Positions 35,730-44,626 of a stretch of DNA of 64,000 nt are shown piece by piece. Under the pieces are notes generated by a model. The model worked only from the letters and a program-made list of their open reading frames with translations. It was not told the origin of the DNA and ran no database searches. Positions within the stretch are counted from its first letter, which is position 1. Every line of letters starts with the position of its first letter. The DNA comes from Nitrospira sp. KM1 (lineage in GTDB: Bacteria; Nitrospirota; Nitrospiria; Nitrospirales; Nitrospiraceae). The stretch is taken from assembly GCF_011405515.1 (NCBI RefSeq), contig NZ_AP022671.1, positions 4,092,001-4,156,000 of the forward strand. The letters run 5' to 3'. The position numbers were made by a program, and so were the translations under genes.

Positions 35730-36923
35730 ATGAATATTGTGACGATATTACGCAGCGGTCATTGGCCGTCGTTGGCCGGTGCCTGGCTGCATCTGACAAT
35801 CAGTTTCATGGTGTGGTTGATGGTCGGGGCAATGAGTATCCCGCTTGTCCGCGACCTAAATCTCAGCGAGCACGAGACCGCCTGGCTGATAGCCTTGCCG
35901 CTGTTAGGTGGTGCGGTTTGCCGTGTCGTCGCCGGTTGGAGTGCGGATTGGATTGGAGCACGGCGGACGGCCGTGGCCATTCTGGCGGCCGAGGTGGCGA
36001 CGCTCCTGTGGGGATGGCTGGGCGTCGAGGGATATCAGCAGGCCGTGTTGTTTGCATCGTGCCTTGGTATAGCGGGAGCGAGCTTCGCGGTTGCGTTACC
36101 CATTGCAGGGAGGGCGTATCCTCCGACTGCACAGGGATTTGTGTTGGGGCTTGCCGCCTCGGGGAACATCGGTACGGTGCTCATCCTATTTCTCGCTCCG
36201 CGCTGGACAATGACGATGAGCTGGCATGGGGTCTGCGGACTCATGGCCGGGGCCTCGGGGATCACACTGGTCGTGTTTCTGCTCCTCGTGCCGGCGGAAG
36301 GTCCGCGGCAGGCCGTGGGGTCGGCCGGGTGGTGGCATCATGCCGCAGGATTGATTCGCCGACGGACTGCCTATTGGCTCTGCTTTCTCTATGCCGTGAC
36401 GTTCGGCGGCTTCGTTGGTCTCTGCAGCGTACTGCCCTTGCTCGTCCACGATGTCTATAAGATGGAAGCGGTCCAAGCCGGTGCGTTAGCGGCCGTCTGC
36501 GGACTCGTGGGCAGCCTGGTCCGCCCGCTGGGCGGCTATGTCGCAGACAAGCATGGCGGACTTCGCACGCTCTACATTGTCTTGCCCGTCGTAGCCGGAT
36601 CCGTCGTTGCGGTCACGAGTCCTTCGCTATTCATGGCTGTTTCTATGATGGTTCTTTCCGCCGGCGCCATGGGATTCGGCAACGGGGTCGTCTTTCAATT
36701 GGTGGCCGAGTGGTTTCCGAAAGACATCGGTCTGGCTTCCGGAATCGTCGGAGCGGTAGGCAGCCTGGGAGGTTTTGGTCTCCCGATGATCATTGGGACG
36801 GTGAAAGGATTCACGGGAACCTATGATCTTGGCCTATGGATCTTTGCCGGATTCGCAATCAGTGCATGGGGAACGGTTATCGTTGCGCTGAAAGGACTGC
36901 ATGGGTCGAGAACTGAGCCTTGA
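35730..36923 (+). CDS. NarK-type nitrate/nitrite transporter (MFS)
   Basis: A 397-residue major facilitator with twelve helices. Two family signatures of nitrate/nitrite porters are seen: GASFAVALPIAGRAYPP with the GNIG motif, and GAMGFGNGVVFQLVAEWFP with GSLGGFG. The conserved Arg positions of NarK-type porters are likely in RAYPP and in VRPLGG. The ATG at 35730 has no strong ribosome-binding site; the frame is open upstream but overlaps the divergent rpoH gene. It would move nitrite in or nitrate out across the inner membrane. Confidence 0.85.
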   Translation: MNIVTILRSGHWPSLAGAWLHLTISFMVWLMVGAMSIPLVRDLNLSEHETAWLIALPLLGGAVCRVVAGWSADWIGARRTAVAILAAEVATLLWGWLGVEGYQQAVLFASCLGIAGASFAVALPIAGRAYPPTAQGFVLGLAASGNIGTVLILFLAPRWTMTMSWHGVCGLMAGASGITLVVFLLLVPAEGPRQAVGSAGWWHHAAGLIRRRTAYWLCFLYAVTFGGFVGLCSVLPLLVHDVYKMEAVQAGALAAVCGLVGSLVRPLGGYVADKHGGLRTLYIVLPVVAGSVVAVTSPSLFMAVSMMVLSAGAMGFGNGVVFQLVAEWFPKDIGLASGIVGAVGSLGGFGLPMIIGTVKGFTGTYDLGLWIFAGFAISAWGTVIVALKGLHGSRTEP

Positions 36924-37019
36924 CAGTCGATGCCAAAACAAGGTTATGTGGTAACGCGACTCCGGGGTAACTCCTGAATCTTTCATCACAAATCAGACCC
37001 TGATTCGGCGATCAAGAAG

Positions 37020-38249
37020 ATGGCAACCAAAGAACGAGCGGGGACCGGGTTCGACAGCATCGAAGAGGCGATCCGCGACATCAGGAAAGGCAAGTTCATC
37101 ATCCTGGTGGACGACGAAGATCGTGAGAATGAAGGCGATCTGGTCATTGCCGCCGAGAAAGTCGCACCGCAGGCGATCAATTTCATGGCAAAGCATGCGA
37201 GGGGGCTCATCTGCCTTGCGTTGACCCCGGAACGGGTTGAAGAGCTGCAGCTCCCGCCACAGGCCGTTGAAAACACGGCTACATTCGGCACCGCGTTCAC
37301 CGTTTCCATCGATGCCAGGAAGGGAATTACCACCGGCATTTCAGCAGCGGATCGCGCGACGACCATTCATGTCGCCATCGACCCCAAATCCAAGCCGTTG
37401 GATTTGGCAAGACCCGGCCATATCTTTCCGTTGAAGGCTCAGCAAGGCGGTGTTCTCAAAAGGGCGGGTCAGACCGAGGGATCCGTCGATCTTGCGCGGC
37501 TCGCCGGCCTGAATCCCTCTGGCGTGATCTGCGAGATCATGAACGAAGACGGCACGATGGCGCGCGTGCCGGAGCTGCTAAAGTTTGCGAAAACGCACAA
37601 GCTGAAGATCATCACGATCAAGGCCTTGATCGAATACCGCATGCAGCGGGAAACATTCGTCAAGCGAGCGGCAAGCGCGCGTTTGCCGACGATGTTCGGC
37701 GAATTCGAAGCGATAGCTTTTGAGAATCAACTCGACGGCGCGACCCATATTGCGCTGGTAAAAGGGCGTGTGGATGATGGCCAACCCACGTTGGTACGGG
37801 TGCATTCAGGCTGCCTGACGGCCGAGGTTCTGGGATCCTTGCGCTGTGATTGCCGTGATCAGCTCCATAAGGCGATGGAGATGATTCAAAAAGAGGGACG
37901 CGGCGTCCTGCTGTATCTGAATAAGCAGGAAGGTCGAGGCATCGGCCTGCTGAATAAGATCAAGGCCTACGGGTTGCAGGATCAAGGTAGTGATACCGTA
38001 GAGGCAAATATCAAGTTGGGCTTCAAGCCCGACCTCAGGACCTACGGTGTCGGCGCGCAGATTCTGGTGAATCTGGGGCTCCATGCCATCAGGGTGATGA
38101 CGAACAATCCGCGAAAAATTGTCGGCATCGATGGGTATGGCTTGAGCGTCGTCGAACGCGTGCCGATCGAGATCCAGCCGCATGACGGTAATGTGAAGTA
38201 TTTGCGGACCAAGAAGAACAAGATGGGACACATTCTGAAAAAAGTGTGA
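37020..38249 (+). CDS. ribBA: Bifunctional DHBP synthase / GTP cyclohydrolase II
   Basis: A 409-residue fusion. Residues 1-205 are 3,4-dihydroxy-2-butanone-4-phosphate synthase ([42 protein letters not shown]). Residues 210-405 are GTP cyclohydrolase II ([22 protein letters not shown] with the zinc Cys residues, [16 protein letters not shown]). It makes both early precursors of riboflavin. It begins a long same-strand run with ribH and nusB. Confidence 0.97.
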   Translation: MATKERAGTGFDSIEEAIRDIRKGKFIILVDDEDRENEGDLVIAAEKVAPQAINFMAKHARGLICLALTPERVEELQLPPQAVENTATFGTAFTVSIDARKGITTGISAADRATTIHVAIDPKSKPLDLARPGHIFPLKAQQGGVLKRAGQTEGSVDLARLAGLNPSGVICEIMNEDGTMARVPELLKFAKTHKLKIITIKALIEYRMQRETFVKRAASARLPTMFGEFEAIAFENQLDGATHIALVKGRVDDGQPTLVRVHSGCLTAEVLGSLRCDCRDQLHKAMEMIQKEGRGVLLYLNKQEGRGIGLLNKIKAYGLQDQGSDTVEANIKLGFKPDLRTYGVGAQILVNLGLHAIRVMTNNPRKIVGIDGYGLSVVERVPIEIQPHDGNVKYLRTKKNKMGHILKKV

Positions 38250-38290
38250 CGACTGGCGGCCGCACGGGGCGATCATATCTACGTACACGT

Positions 38291-38836
38291 ATGAAATTGC
38301 ACAAGGGCTCTCATAATGCCACTGGGCTCAGCATTGGCATTGTGGTTGCGAGATTCAACAAATTCGTGACGAGCAAGCTTCTGAGTTCCTGCATCGATGA
38401 GTTGACAAAACACGGCATTGCCCCGAGCGATATCGAAGTCGTGCGCGTGCCCGGGGCGTTCGAACTGCCGCTGGTGGCGCGGACACTGGCCGAGACGAAG
38501 CGATTCGATGCGGTGATTTGTCTCGGTGCGGTCATCCGGGGCGACACGCCTCATTTTGATTACATCAGTGCGGAAGCGAGCCGGGGCATCGGACAGGCGG
38601 CCCTCGATGCGGGCGTGCCGATCATCTTTGGAGTCTTGACGACCGACACGGTGGCGCAAGCCATCGAACGGGCGGATCCGGCGAAGTTCAACCGCGGTGG
38701 CGAAGCCGCCAAGGGCGCGATCGAAATGTCTACCGTCATGCGTTCCATTCGGGCGAGCCGCGGCGAGGGAGCCGCAGCCCGTGCAGCCGCAAAAAATGGA
38801 GGAACGGGTCGGACAGCGCGAAGGCGTAGAGCATAA
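38291..38836 (+). CDS. ribH: 6,7-dimethyl-8-ribityllumazine synthase
   Basis: A 181-residue enzyme of the penultimate step of riboflavin synthesis. Motifs are [44 protein letters not shown] (catalytic His) and [19 protein letters not shown]. The last 25 residues are an Arg/Ala-rich tail beyond the usual end ([20 protein letters not shown]), probably disordered. The ATG at 38291 gives the normal N-terminus. It lies 41 bases after ribBA. Confidence 0.95.
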   Translation: MKLHKGSHNATGLSIGIVVARFNKFVTSKLLSSCIDELTKHGIAPSDIEVVRVPGAFELPLVARTLAETKRFDAVICLGAVIRGDTPHFDYISAEASRGIGQAALDAGVPIIFGVLTTDTVAQAIERADPAKFNRGGEAAKGAIEMSTVMRSIRASRGEGAAARAAAKNGGTGRTARRRRA

Positions 38837-38838
38837 TC

Positions 38839-39297
38839 ATGGGATCCCGCCACCAATCCCGTGAACGGGCGCTGCAGATTCTGTTTCAATACGATATCCA
38901 CGGAAAACCCGGCGTCTGGCTCGATGAATTCTGGAATGAATGCAAGGCCGCGGACGATGTGAAGGCTTTTGCCGAACGGCTCGTGCAGGGTGTCTTGGAA
39001 CACAAGAGCGAACTTGATGCGCTGATCGGCCGGTACGCGACGAATTGGAAAGTCAGCCGCATGCAGATCGTCGACCGCAACATCCTTCGGCTCGGCACCT
39101 ACGAGCTGCTGTGGCTGGACGATGTGCCGGCCAAGGTCACGGTGAACGAGGCGATTGAGCTGGCGAAAGATTTTGGCGATGAGGAAGCCGCGAAGTTCGT
39201 CAACGGCATTCTCGACAAGGTGCTGACGGCGGAGCCGCGGTTGACGGAAAAACGGGCCGACCCGGACAAACCGGTCTGGAGGAGGGCGGGAGCGTGA
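38839..39297 (+). CDS. nusB: Transcription antitermination factor NusB
   Basis: A 152-residue all-helical protein of rRNA antitermination. [16 protein letters not shown] at the N-terminus, [19 protein letters not shown] and [30 protein letters not shown] are typical. It follows ribH by two bases and overlaps the purB start by four bases (GTGA). ribH-nusB pairing is common in bacteria. Confidence 0.95.
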   Translation: MGSRHQSRERALQILFQYDIHGKPGVWLDEFWNECKAADDVKAFAERLVQGVLEHKSELDALIGRYATNWKVSRMQIVDRNILRLGTYELLWLDDVPAKVTVNEAIELAKDFGDEEAAKFVNGILDKVLTAEPRLTEKRADPDKPVWRRAGA

Positions 39298-40634
39298 TCG
39301 AGCGGTATTCGCGGCCGGCGATGAAGGCCGTCTGGGACCTCAAGCACAAGTACGAAATATGGCTCGAAGTGGAACTGCAGGCCTGTGCGGCATTCGAGCG
39401 AGCCGGACAGGTCCCCCGCGGGACGTCTGCGAAGATCCGCAGGCACGCCAAGATCGATGTCGAGCGGATCGCCGAGATTGAGCTGGTCACGAAGCACGAC
39501 GTGATCGCATTTTTGGAATCGCTCATGGACTCGGTGGGCCCGGAGCATCGGTTCCTCCATATGGGACTGACCTCATCCGATATCGTCGATACCTCATTGG
39601 CGGTGCAAATGACCGACGCGCTGGATCTCATTCTTGAAGGCGTCGGGAAGCTGCTTGCAGCGCTGAGGCGCCGGGCCAAGCCACACAAGCACAGTGTCAT
39701 GGTCGGTCGCTCTCACGGTATTCATGGCGAACCGATTTCATTCGGTCTGAAGCTGGCGATTTGGTATGAGGAAATCGGGCGCCATCTGCGGCGGTTGAAC
39801 GAGGTCCGACGCGACATCGCCGTTGGAAAACTGTCCGGAGCGATGGGGACGTTTGCCCATCAGGGGCCGGAGATCGAGGAATTTGTGTGTGCCAAGCTTG
39901 GGTTGACGCCGGACCCGGCTTCAAATCAGATCGTCCAGCGTGATCGCCACGCCGCCTATGCCGCGGCGCTGGCCCTCCTGGCCGCCACCATCGAAAAAAT
40001 TGCCACTGAAATTCGCCACCTGCAACGCACGGAAGTGCTGGAAGCCGAGGAGTATTTTTCTGAAGGGCAAAAGGGCTCCTCGGCCATGCCGCATAAACGG
40101 AATCCGATCGTGTCGGAAAATCTCTGCGGGCTCGCCCGGGTCGTACGGGCGAATAGCCTGGCGGCGATGGAAAACGTCGCGCTATGGCATGAACGGGACA
40201 TCAGCCATTCTTCGGTCGAGCGCATCATCATGCCCGACAGCACGATCGTGGTCGACTATATGCTTGCGCGGGTGACCGACCTCATCGAACGGTTGATCGT
40301 CTATCCTGAACGCATGAGACGGAATTTGGAATTGACCGGCGGCTTGGTCTATTCCCAGCGACTACTCCTGCTGCTCATCGAAAAAGGCGCCCAGCGAAAG
40401 GAATCGTATGAAGCGGTTCAACGCAATGCGATGGCATCGTGGAAGGGAGCCGGAGGGTTGCAGGAACTGGTCGCGAAAGACCCCTTCATCGCGCAGCATC
40501 TGACGAAACATGAAGTCGCGGAATGTTTCGATCCGAAATACTACCTGCGGCATGTCGATCACATCTACCGTCGGGTGTTTGGATCCTCGCGGCACAAGTC
40601 TCCAAAACGAACCCGAAAAGGAGCCAGACGATGA
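39294..40634 (+). CDS. purB: Adenylosuccinate lyase
   Basis: A 446-residue lyase of the fumarase/aspartase superfamily that acts twice in purine synthesis (SAICAR and adenylosuccinate cleavage). It has [28 protein letters not shown] (catalytic His), and the signature [22 protein letters not shown]. The GTG start overlaps the nusB stop. Its own stop overlaps the start of the chlorite dismutase gene (ATGA). Confidence 0.96.
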   Translation: MIERYSRPAMKAVWDLKHKYEIWLEVELQACAAFERAGQVPRGTSAKIRRHAKIDVERIAEIELVTKHDVIAFLESLMDSVGPEHRFLHMGLTSSDIVDTSLAVQMTDALDLILEGVGKLLAALRRRAKPHKHSVMVGRSHGIHGEPISFGLKLAIWYEEIGRHLRRLNEVRRDIAVGKLSGAMGTFAHQGPEIEEFVCAKLGLTPDPASNQIVQRDRHAAYAAALALLAATIEKIATEIRHLQRTEVLEAEEYFSEGQKGSSAMPHKRNPIVSENLCGLARVVRANSLAAMENVALWHERDISHSSVERIIMPDSTIVVDYMLARVTDLIERLIVYPERMRRNLELTGGLVYSQRLLLLLIEKGAQRKESYEAVQRNAMASWKGAGGLQELVAKDPFIAQHLTKHEVAECFDPKYYLRHVDHIYRRVFGSSRHKSPKRTRKGARR

Positions 40635-41425
40635 GACGATGGTATGGGACCTGCGCGGGATTGATTGCGTTAAGCATCGTATTCCTATCAGCGCCGGCCC
40701 TGGCTGCAGGGGATCGGGATACATTGCTCAGCGAGCCGGGGGTGTACGGAACGTTCGCCGTATTCAGCCTCGAAGACGGCTGGGGCAAACAGGACCTCAC
40801 GACGCGCATCGCCCATCTGACGGCCATGAAAGGCGTGGTCGAGCAGCATCGTGAACGGATCGCCATCGACGTGTATCTGCTGCGAGGCCTTTCAGACCAC
40901 GGCGATATCATGTTTCGCATCCATGCTCCGGAACTGCGCGATACCCAAAAGTTTCTGGTTGATCTGCAAAACAGCCTGTTCGGAAAATTTCTCGAAACCG
41001 TCGGGATCATGAATGGTCTGACCAAGAAGGCCAACTACGTTCCAGGCTTTTCCGATCAAATGAAGGCGGATCTGAAAGCGGCGAGCGAATCCGGCCCCAC
41101 GCCTTACGCCATCGTCATACCGATCCGAAAAAGCGCCGAATGGTGGGGGCTCGATCAGGACACGCGAGCCGCGATGATGAAGGAGCATACGGAAGCCACC
41201 TTGCCGTATTTGAAGACCGTGAAGCGGAAGCTTTATCATTCCAGTGGAGTGGATGACCTCGATTTCATCACCTATTTCGAGACCTCCAAGCTCGAGGACT
41301 TTCATAGTCTGGTGCTGTCGCTTCAAAAGGTGAAAGAATATCAGTACACGAGGCGGTTTGGTCATCCGACGCTGCTGGGAACGGTCAAGTCGTTGGACGG
41401 GTTGATTGAAACTCTGGCGCAGTGA
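40631..41425 (+). CDS. cld: Periplasmic chlorite dismutase
   Basis: A 264-residue haem protein with a signal peptide (LIALSIVFLSAPALAAGD, cleavage after ALA). The mature part closely follows my memory of the Nitrospira defluvii enzyme: GVYGTFAVFSLEDGW, PYAIVIPIRKSAEWW, and the haem region EHTEATLPYLKTVKRKLYHS, with the proximal His and the distal Arg thirteen residues apart. It converts chlorite to chloride and dioxygen; its native role in nitrite oxidisers is debated (detoxification or other haem chemistry). The ATG overlaps the purB stop, so it is translated with purine genes. It is a strong marker of Nitrospira ancestry. Confidence 0.95.
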   Translation: MRRWYGTCAGLIALSIVFLSAPALAAGDRDTLLSEPGVYGTFAVFSLEDGWGKQDLTTRIAHLTAMKGVVEQHRERIAIDVYLLRGLSDHGDIMFRIHAPELRDTQKFLVDLQNSLFGKFLETVGIMNGLTKKANYVPGFSDQMKADLKAASESGPTPYAIVIPIRKSAEWWGLDQDTRAAMMKEHTEATLPYLKTVKRKLYHSSGVDDLDFITYFETSKLEDFHSLVLSLQKVKEYQYTRRFGHPTLLGTVKSLDGLIETLAQ

Positions 41426-41459
41426 TTGTGGGAGTTTCGGAACAGGGTGGGAGAGGGGT

Positions 41460-42164
41460 ATGACGTCAGGAACCATGCTCTATGAAGGCAAGGCAAAGAA
41501 AATTTTTGCCACAGGCCACCCTGACCAGGTGCTGCAATACTTCAAAGACGATGCCACGGCGTTCAACGCACTGAAGCGGGGGACAATTCTCGGCAAGGGA
41601 GTCATCAATAACAAAGTGTCCGAGCGGCTTTTCCGGCTGCTCGAACAACAGGGAGTGCCGACGCATTTCATCGAACGGAAGAGCGATCGTGAGATGCTGA
41701 CGAAGAAGGTCACGATCGTACCTGTGGAAGTGGTCGTGCGGAACGTCGTCGCCGGGAGTTTGGCCAAGCGGTTAGGATTAAAGGAAGGCGAACCGATTCA
41801 TCCCCCGCTTGTGGAGTGGTACTACAAGAATGATGCGTTGGGTGATCCGCTGCTGTCCGACGAACACGTGCGGCTGCTCAATCTCGCGACACCCGAGCAG
41901 TTGGCCCAAATCAAGCGGCTCGCATTGAAGGTGAACGGCGTATTGCAGCCGTTTTTCGGTGAACGCAAGATGATTCTTGTCGATTTTAAACTGGAGTTCG
42001 GCGTCCATAAGGAGGCGCTGATTCTGGCCGACGAAATTTCGCCGGATACGTGCCGCTTCTGGGATCAGACGACTGGGGAATCGATGGATAAGGACCGGTT
42101 CAGGAAGGATATGGGAAGAATCGAGGAGGCGTATCAGGAGGTGTTGAGGAGGGTGTGCGGATGA
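41460..42164 (+). CDS. purC: SAICAR synthetase
   Basis: A 234-residue enzyme joining CAIR and aspartate. MLYEGKAKKIFATGHPDQVL, PTHFIERKSDREMLTKKV, VPVEVVVRNVVAGSLAKRLG and the C-terminal DEISPDTCRFWD are typical. The ATG at 41460 follows GAGAGGGG. It is 34 bases after cld. A palindromic element follows its stop. Confidence 0.96.
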   Translation: MTSGTMLYEGKAKKIFATGHPDQVLQYFKDDATAFNALKRGTILGKGVINNKVSERLFRLLEQQGVPTHFIERKSDREMLTKKVTIVPVEVVVRNVVAGSLAKRLGLKEGEPIHPPLVEWYYKNDALGDPLLSDEHVRLLNLATPEQLAQIKRLALKVNGVLQPFFGERKMILVDFKLEFGVHKEALILADEISPDTCRFWDQTTGESMDKDRFRKDMGRIEEAYQEVLRRVCG

Positions 42165-42167
42165 GGT

Positions 42168-42362
42168 GATGCGGTGCCTACGGCCGCTCGCTCATGGCCT
42201 CTCGGAACGACCCTTCCGGACTCGGCCCGGCGGAAGCCTTCGGAAATTCCCTCGCGGACTCGGTCAGTTTCCGCGTTCCTCCCAGGCCGAGTCTCGATGG
42301 GGCCCCGCTCCTCCGGCCAATTCCGCTCGCCGCCGTACGGCACCGTTTGAGACGCTCCCCAT
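42168..42362. repeat. Complex palindromic intergenic element
   Basis: The left end GATGCGGTGCCTACGGC and the right end GCCGTACGGCACCGTTTG are inverted copies, and an inner pair GACTCGGCC...GGCCGAGTC is nested inside. The whole 195-bp stretch is very GC-rich (about 65-70%) and could fold into a long branched hairpin in RNA. It separates purC from the next gene and carries no supported ORF. It is unlike the element at 5511-5629. Confidence 0.5.
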
Positions 42363-42390
42363 CCTTTTGGAAGGGGAGTAGGAGGAAGAG

Positions 42391-42657
42391 ATGCTTCGGG
42401 GGTTTTTGAATTACGGATTGGTGGCGGCGGTGCTGGTCTGGGCTGCTGTCGTCGGAATGATGGCCTATCGTTTGGAGGATTCACCATGGCGTTGGGCGTT
42501 CATCGCGCTGGTCTTCGGGGGGCTGCTGACCGTGGTCGGGATTTTCAAGATCAGACGGTATGTCGACAATATGAAAAAAACGGATGAGGAGAAGAGCGAG
42601 CATGAAGGCCAAAATTCACGTCACCTTGAAGCAAGGGATTCTCGATCCGCAAGGTAA
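42391..42657 (+). CDS. Small two-helix membrane protein in the purine cluster
   Basis: An 88-residue protein with two hydrophobic helices (about residues 7-26 and 33-52) and a charged C-terminus ([13 protein letters not shown]). A GGAGGAAGAG ribosome-binding site precedes the ATG. Its last 56 bases overlap the start of purS in another frame. No family was recognised. Its place within a purine operon suggests coupling, but no purine role is known. Confidence 0.65.
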   Translation: MLRGFLNYGLVAAVLVWAAVVGMMAYRLEDSPWRWAFIALVFGGLLTVVGIFKIRRYVDNMKKTDEEKSEHEGQNSRHLEARDSRSAR

Positions 42658-42841
42658 AGCAATCGAGCACGCGCTGGATCATCTCGGTTTTGCCGGCGCC
42701 GCCAACGTGCGGGTCGGAAAGTATATGGAGCTTGAGGTCAAGGAAACCGACAGAGTGAAAGCCGAGGTTCAGGTGAAAGCCATGTGCGAAAAATTATTGG
42801 CCAATACGATTGTCGAAGAATATCGATACGAATTGGTGTAA
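42602..42841 (+). CDS. purS: FGAM synthase subunit PurS
   Basis: A 79-residue subunit of the three-part formylglycinamidine ribonucleotide synthase. [31 protein letters not shown] and the end VEEYRYELV are typical. It links PurQ and PurL. It precedes purQ by two bases. Confidence 0.95.
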   Translation: MKAKIHVTLKQGILDPQGKAIEHALDHLGFAGAANVRVGKYMELEVKETDRVKAEVQVKAMCEKLLANTIVEEYRYELV

Positions 42842-42843
42842 CC

Positions 42844-43569
42844 GTGAACATTGGCATCGTCGTCTTTCCGGGATCGAACTGCGACCATGATTGCGAGCAC
42901 GTCTTTCGCGACGTGTTGGGGCAATCCGTCACGATGATTTGGCATAAGGAGACCTCGCTGAACGGTCTCGACGCTGTCGTGTTGCCGGGAGGGTTCTCAT
43001 ATGGAGATTATCTCCGTACCGGCGCCATCGCGCGATTTTCTCCCGTGATGCAGGCGATCAAGCAGTTTGCGGCGGGTGGAGGGCTGGTGCTCGGCATCTG
43101 CAACGGATTTCAGATTCTACTCGAGGCCGGTTTGCTTCCCGGTGTGATGCTGCGGAACCGTTCCCTCCACTTCATTTGCAAAGACATCTATCTGAAGGTG
43201 GAGAACGCGGCCACGTCATTCTCCGGACTATGCCGGTCCGGTCAGGTCCTAAAAATCCCGATCGCGCATGCCGACGGCAACTACTATACAGACCCGGTGA
43301 CCCTGGCGGGGCTGCAGGCCAACGCGCAGATCGTGTTCCGGTATTGTACAGAGGAAGGAGAGGTGACGCCGGCCGCCAACCCTAACGGCTCGTTGGACCA
43401 TATAGCCGGCATTCGCAATGCCGAGGGCAACGTGCTGGGAATGATGCCGCATCCCGAACGGTGCGCGGAGCCGGTCTTGGGAAATGAGGACGGGCGATTG
43501 ATTCTGGCATCGATGGTCGAGACATTGAAGGCGCTGAAACGGCCGGGAACGGTCGCGGCGAATCGGTAG
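42844..43569 (+). CDS. purQ: FGAM synthase glutaminase subunit PurQ
   Basis: A 241-residue class I glutamine amidotransferase. The start is GTG at 42844. The nucleophile Cys is in [14 protein letters not shown] and the His/Glu pair in [29 protein letters not shown] is the family motif. It supplies ammonia to PurL. Confidence 0.96.
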   Translation: MNIGIVVFPGSNCDHDCEHVFRDVLGQSVTMIWHKETSLNGLDAVVLPGGFSYGDYLRTGAIARFSPVMQAIKQFAAGGGLVLGICNGFQILLEAGLLPGVMLRNRSLHFICKDIYLKVENAATSFSGLCRSGQVLKIPIAHADGNYYTDPVTLAGLQANAQIVFRYCTEEGEVTPAANPNGSLDHIAGIRNAEGNVLGMMPHPERCAEPVLGNEDGRLILASMVETLKALKRPGTVAANR

Positions 43570-43631
43570 CGTTTCAGTCGTCCAGCGATCCCAGACATCC
43601 GGTCAGTGGTTGTACATCCTGTAGTCGATCC

Positions 43632-44579
43632 ATGACGGTCCATGACGCGGAGCGCGAAACCGATGTGCAGTTTCAGGCGTGCGTCGCCTTGCAAAATAAG
43701 GCCCTGGTAGAGCTCCGCAAAGCGAGAAATTTCCGGCTTTCTTTTGCGGATTATCTGTGGGGCCGGCGGCTGACGCTGCTCTACGAGCGCTACCATGGTG
43801 TCTCGCACGAGATGGCGGAATTGCAGCAGTCCGTCGCGGAAATTCAACGGGACCTGAACGAATCGAAGGCGGCGGATCATCACTCGCGCATCGCGCTGCT
43901 GACCAATCAATTGCAGGGTCTTGCCTTGGTGATGTCTGAGTTTCGCGAGACCTTGTCCAGCCTGTCCAATCAGGTCATTGCGAGGCGCTCGCTGGGCATC
44001 TCAGTGCTGGCAATCTTGTTGGTGATTCCGCAAATGTGGCTGGCTTTGAGGCAGGTCGATATTTCCGAAGGGCAGGACGGCGTGCTCGCTCGCCAAGATC
44101 AAATGGCGCGCGAACAGCTCGACATTGCCAAACGTCAGCTAACCCTGTCGGAAAAGCAGGAGGAGACCAACGCGTTTCTTCTCGCGAAGCGCGCAAATCT
44201 CAAGCTGCTCGTCAATGACCGTGAGGGTGAGGTCATGCTGACGGATCATCGCGCCGAATTGAAGATCGTGATCGAAAATGCCGGGACGAAACCCGTGAAG
44301 GGATCATACTGCCATTTGCTGGTTCCTGCGCAATTGCGCCCGACGGCGACCGGCTCGCTGGACAAATATCACGAAGACGAGATTGGTGACGTCCTCTACT
44401 CCGTATTCCGTTGCCGTATCGCGGACAGCATTGCTCCACGGCACCACCATCAAGTCGGGGCCATTGTGGTCAATACGATGAAGGCTCCGGGCAGCCACAA
44501 GGTGCTGTGGGAGTTTTCCACTGAGGACGGCATCAATAAAGGCGAAGTGCATCTGCGTGCCCCCGTTTCGCGCAAGTAG
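43632..44579 (+). CDS. Coiled-coil membrane protein of unknown function
   Basis: A 315-residue protein. An N-terminal cytoplasmic helical part (residues 10-115, heptad-like MAELQQSVAEIQRDLNESKA and NQLQGLALVMSEFRETLS) leads to one membrane helix (about 121-140, LGISVLAILLVIPQMWLAL), a second coiled coil (DQMAREQLDIAKRQLTLSEK) and a C-terminal beta-rich domain (ELKIVIENAGTKPVKGSYCH). No family was recognised. It sits between purQ and purL on the same strand, which is an unusual insertion in a purine operon. Confidence 0.75.
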   Translation: MTVHDAERETDVQFQACVALQNKALVELRKARNFRLSFADYLWGRRLTLLYERYHGVSHEMAELQQSVAEIQRDLNESKAADHHSRIALLTNQLQGLALVMSEFRETLSSLSNQVIARRSLGISVLAILLVIPQMWLALRQVDISEGQDGVLARQDQMAREQLDIAKRQLTLSEKQEETNAFLLAKRANLKLLVNDREGEVMLTDHRAELKIVIENAGTKPVKGSYCHLLVPAQLRPTATGSLDKYHEDEIGDVLYSVFRCRIADSIAPRHHHQVGAIVVNTMKAPGSHKVLWEFSTEDGINKGEVHLRAPVSRK

Positions 44580-44626
44580 TCGAATGGAACGGTAACATCG
44601 ATTCATAGGTAGAGGACCAGACCTTT

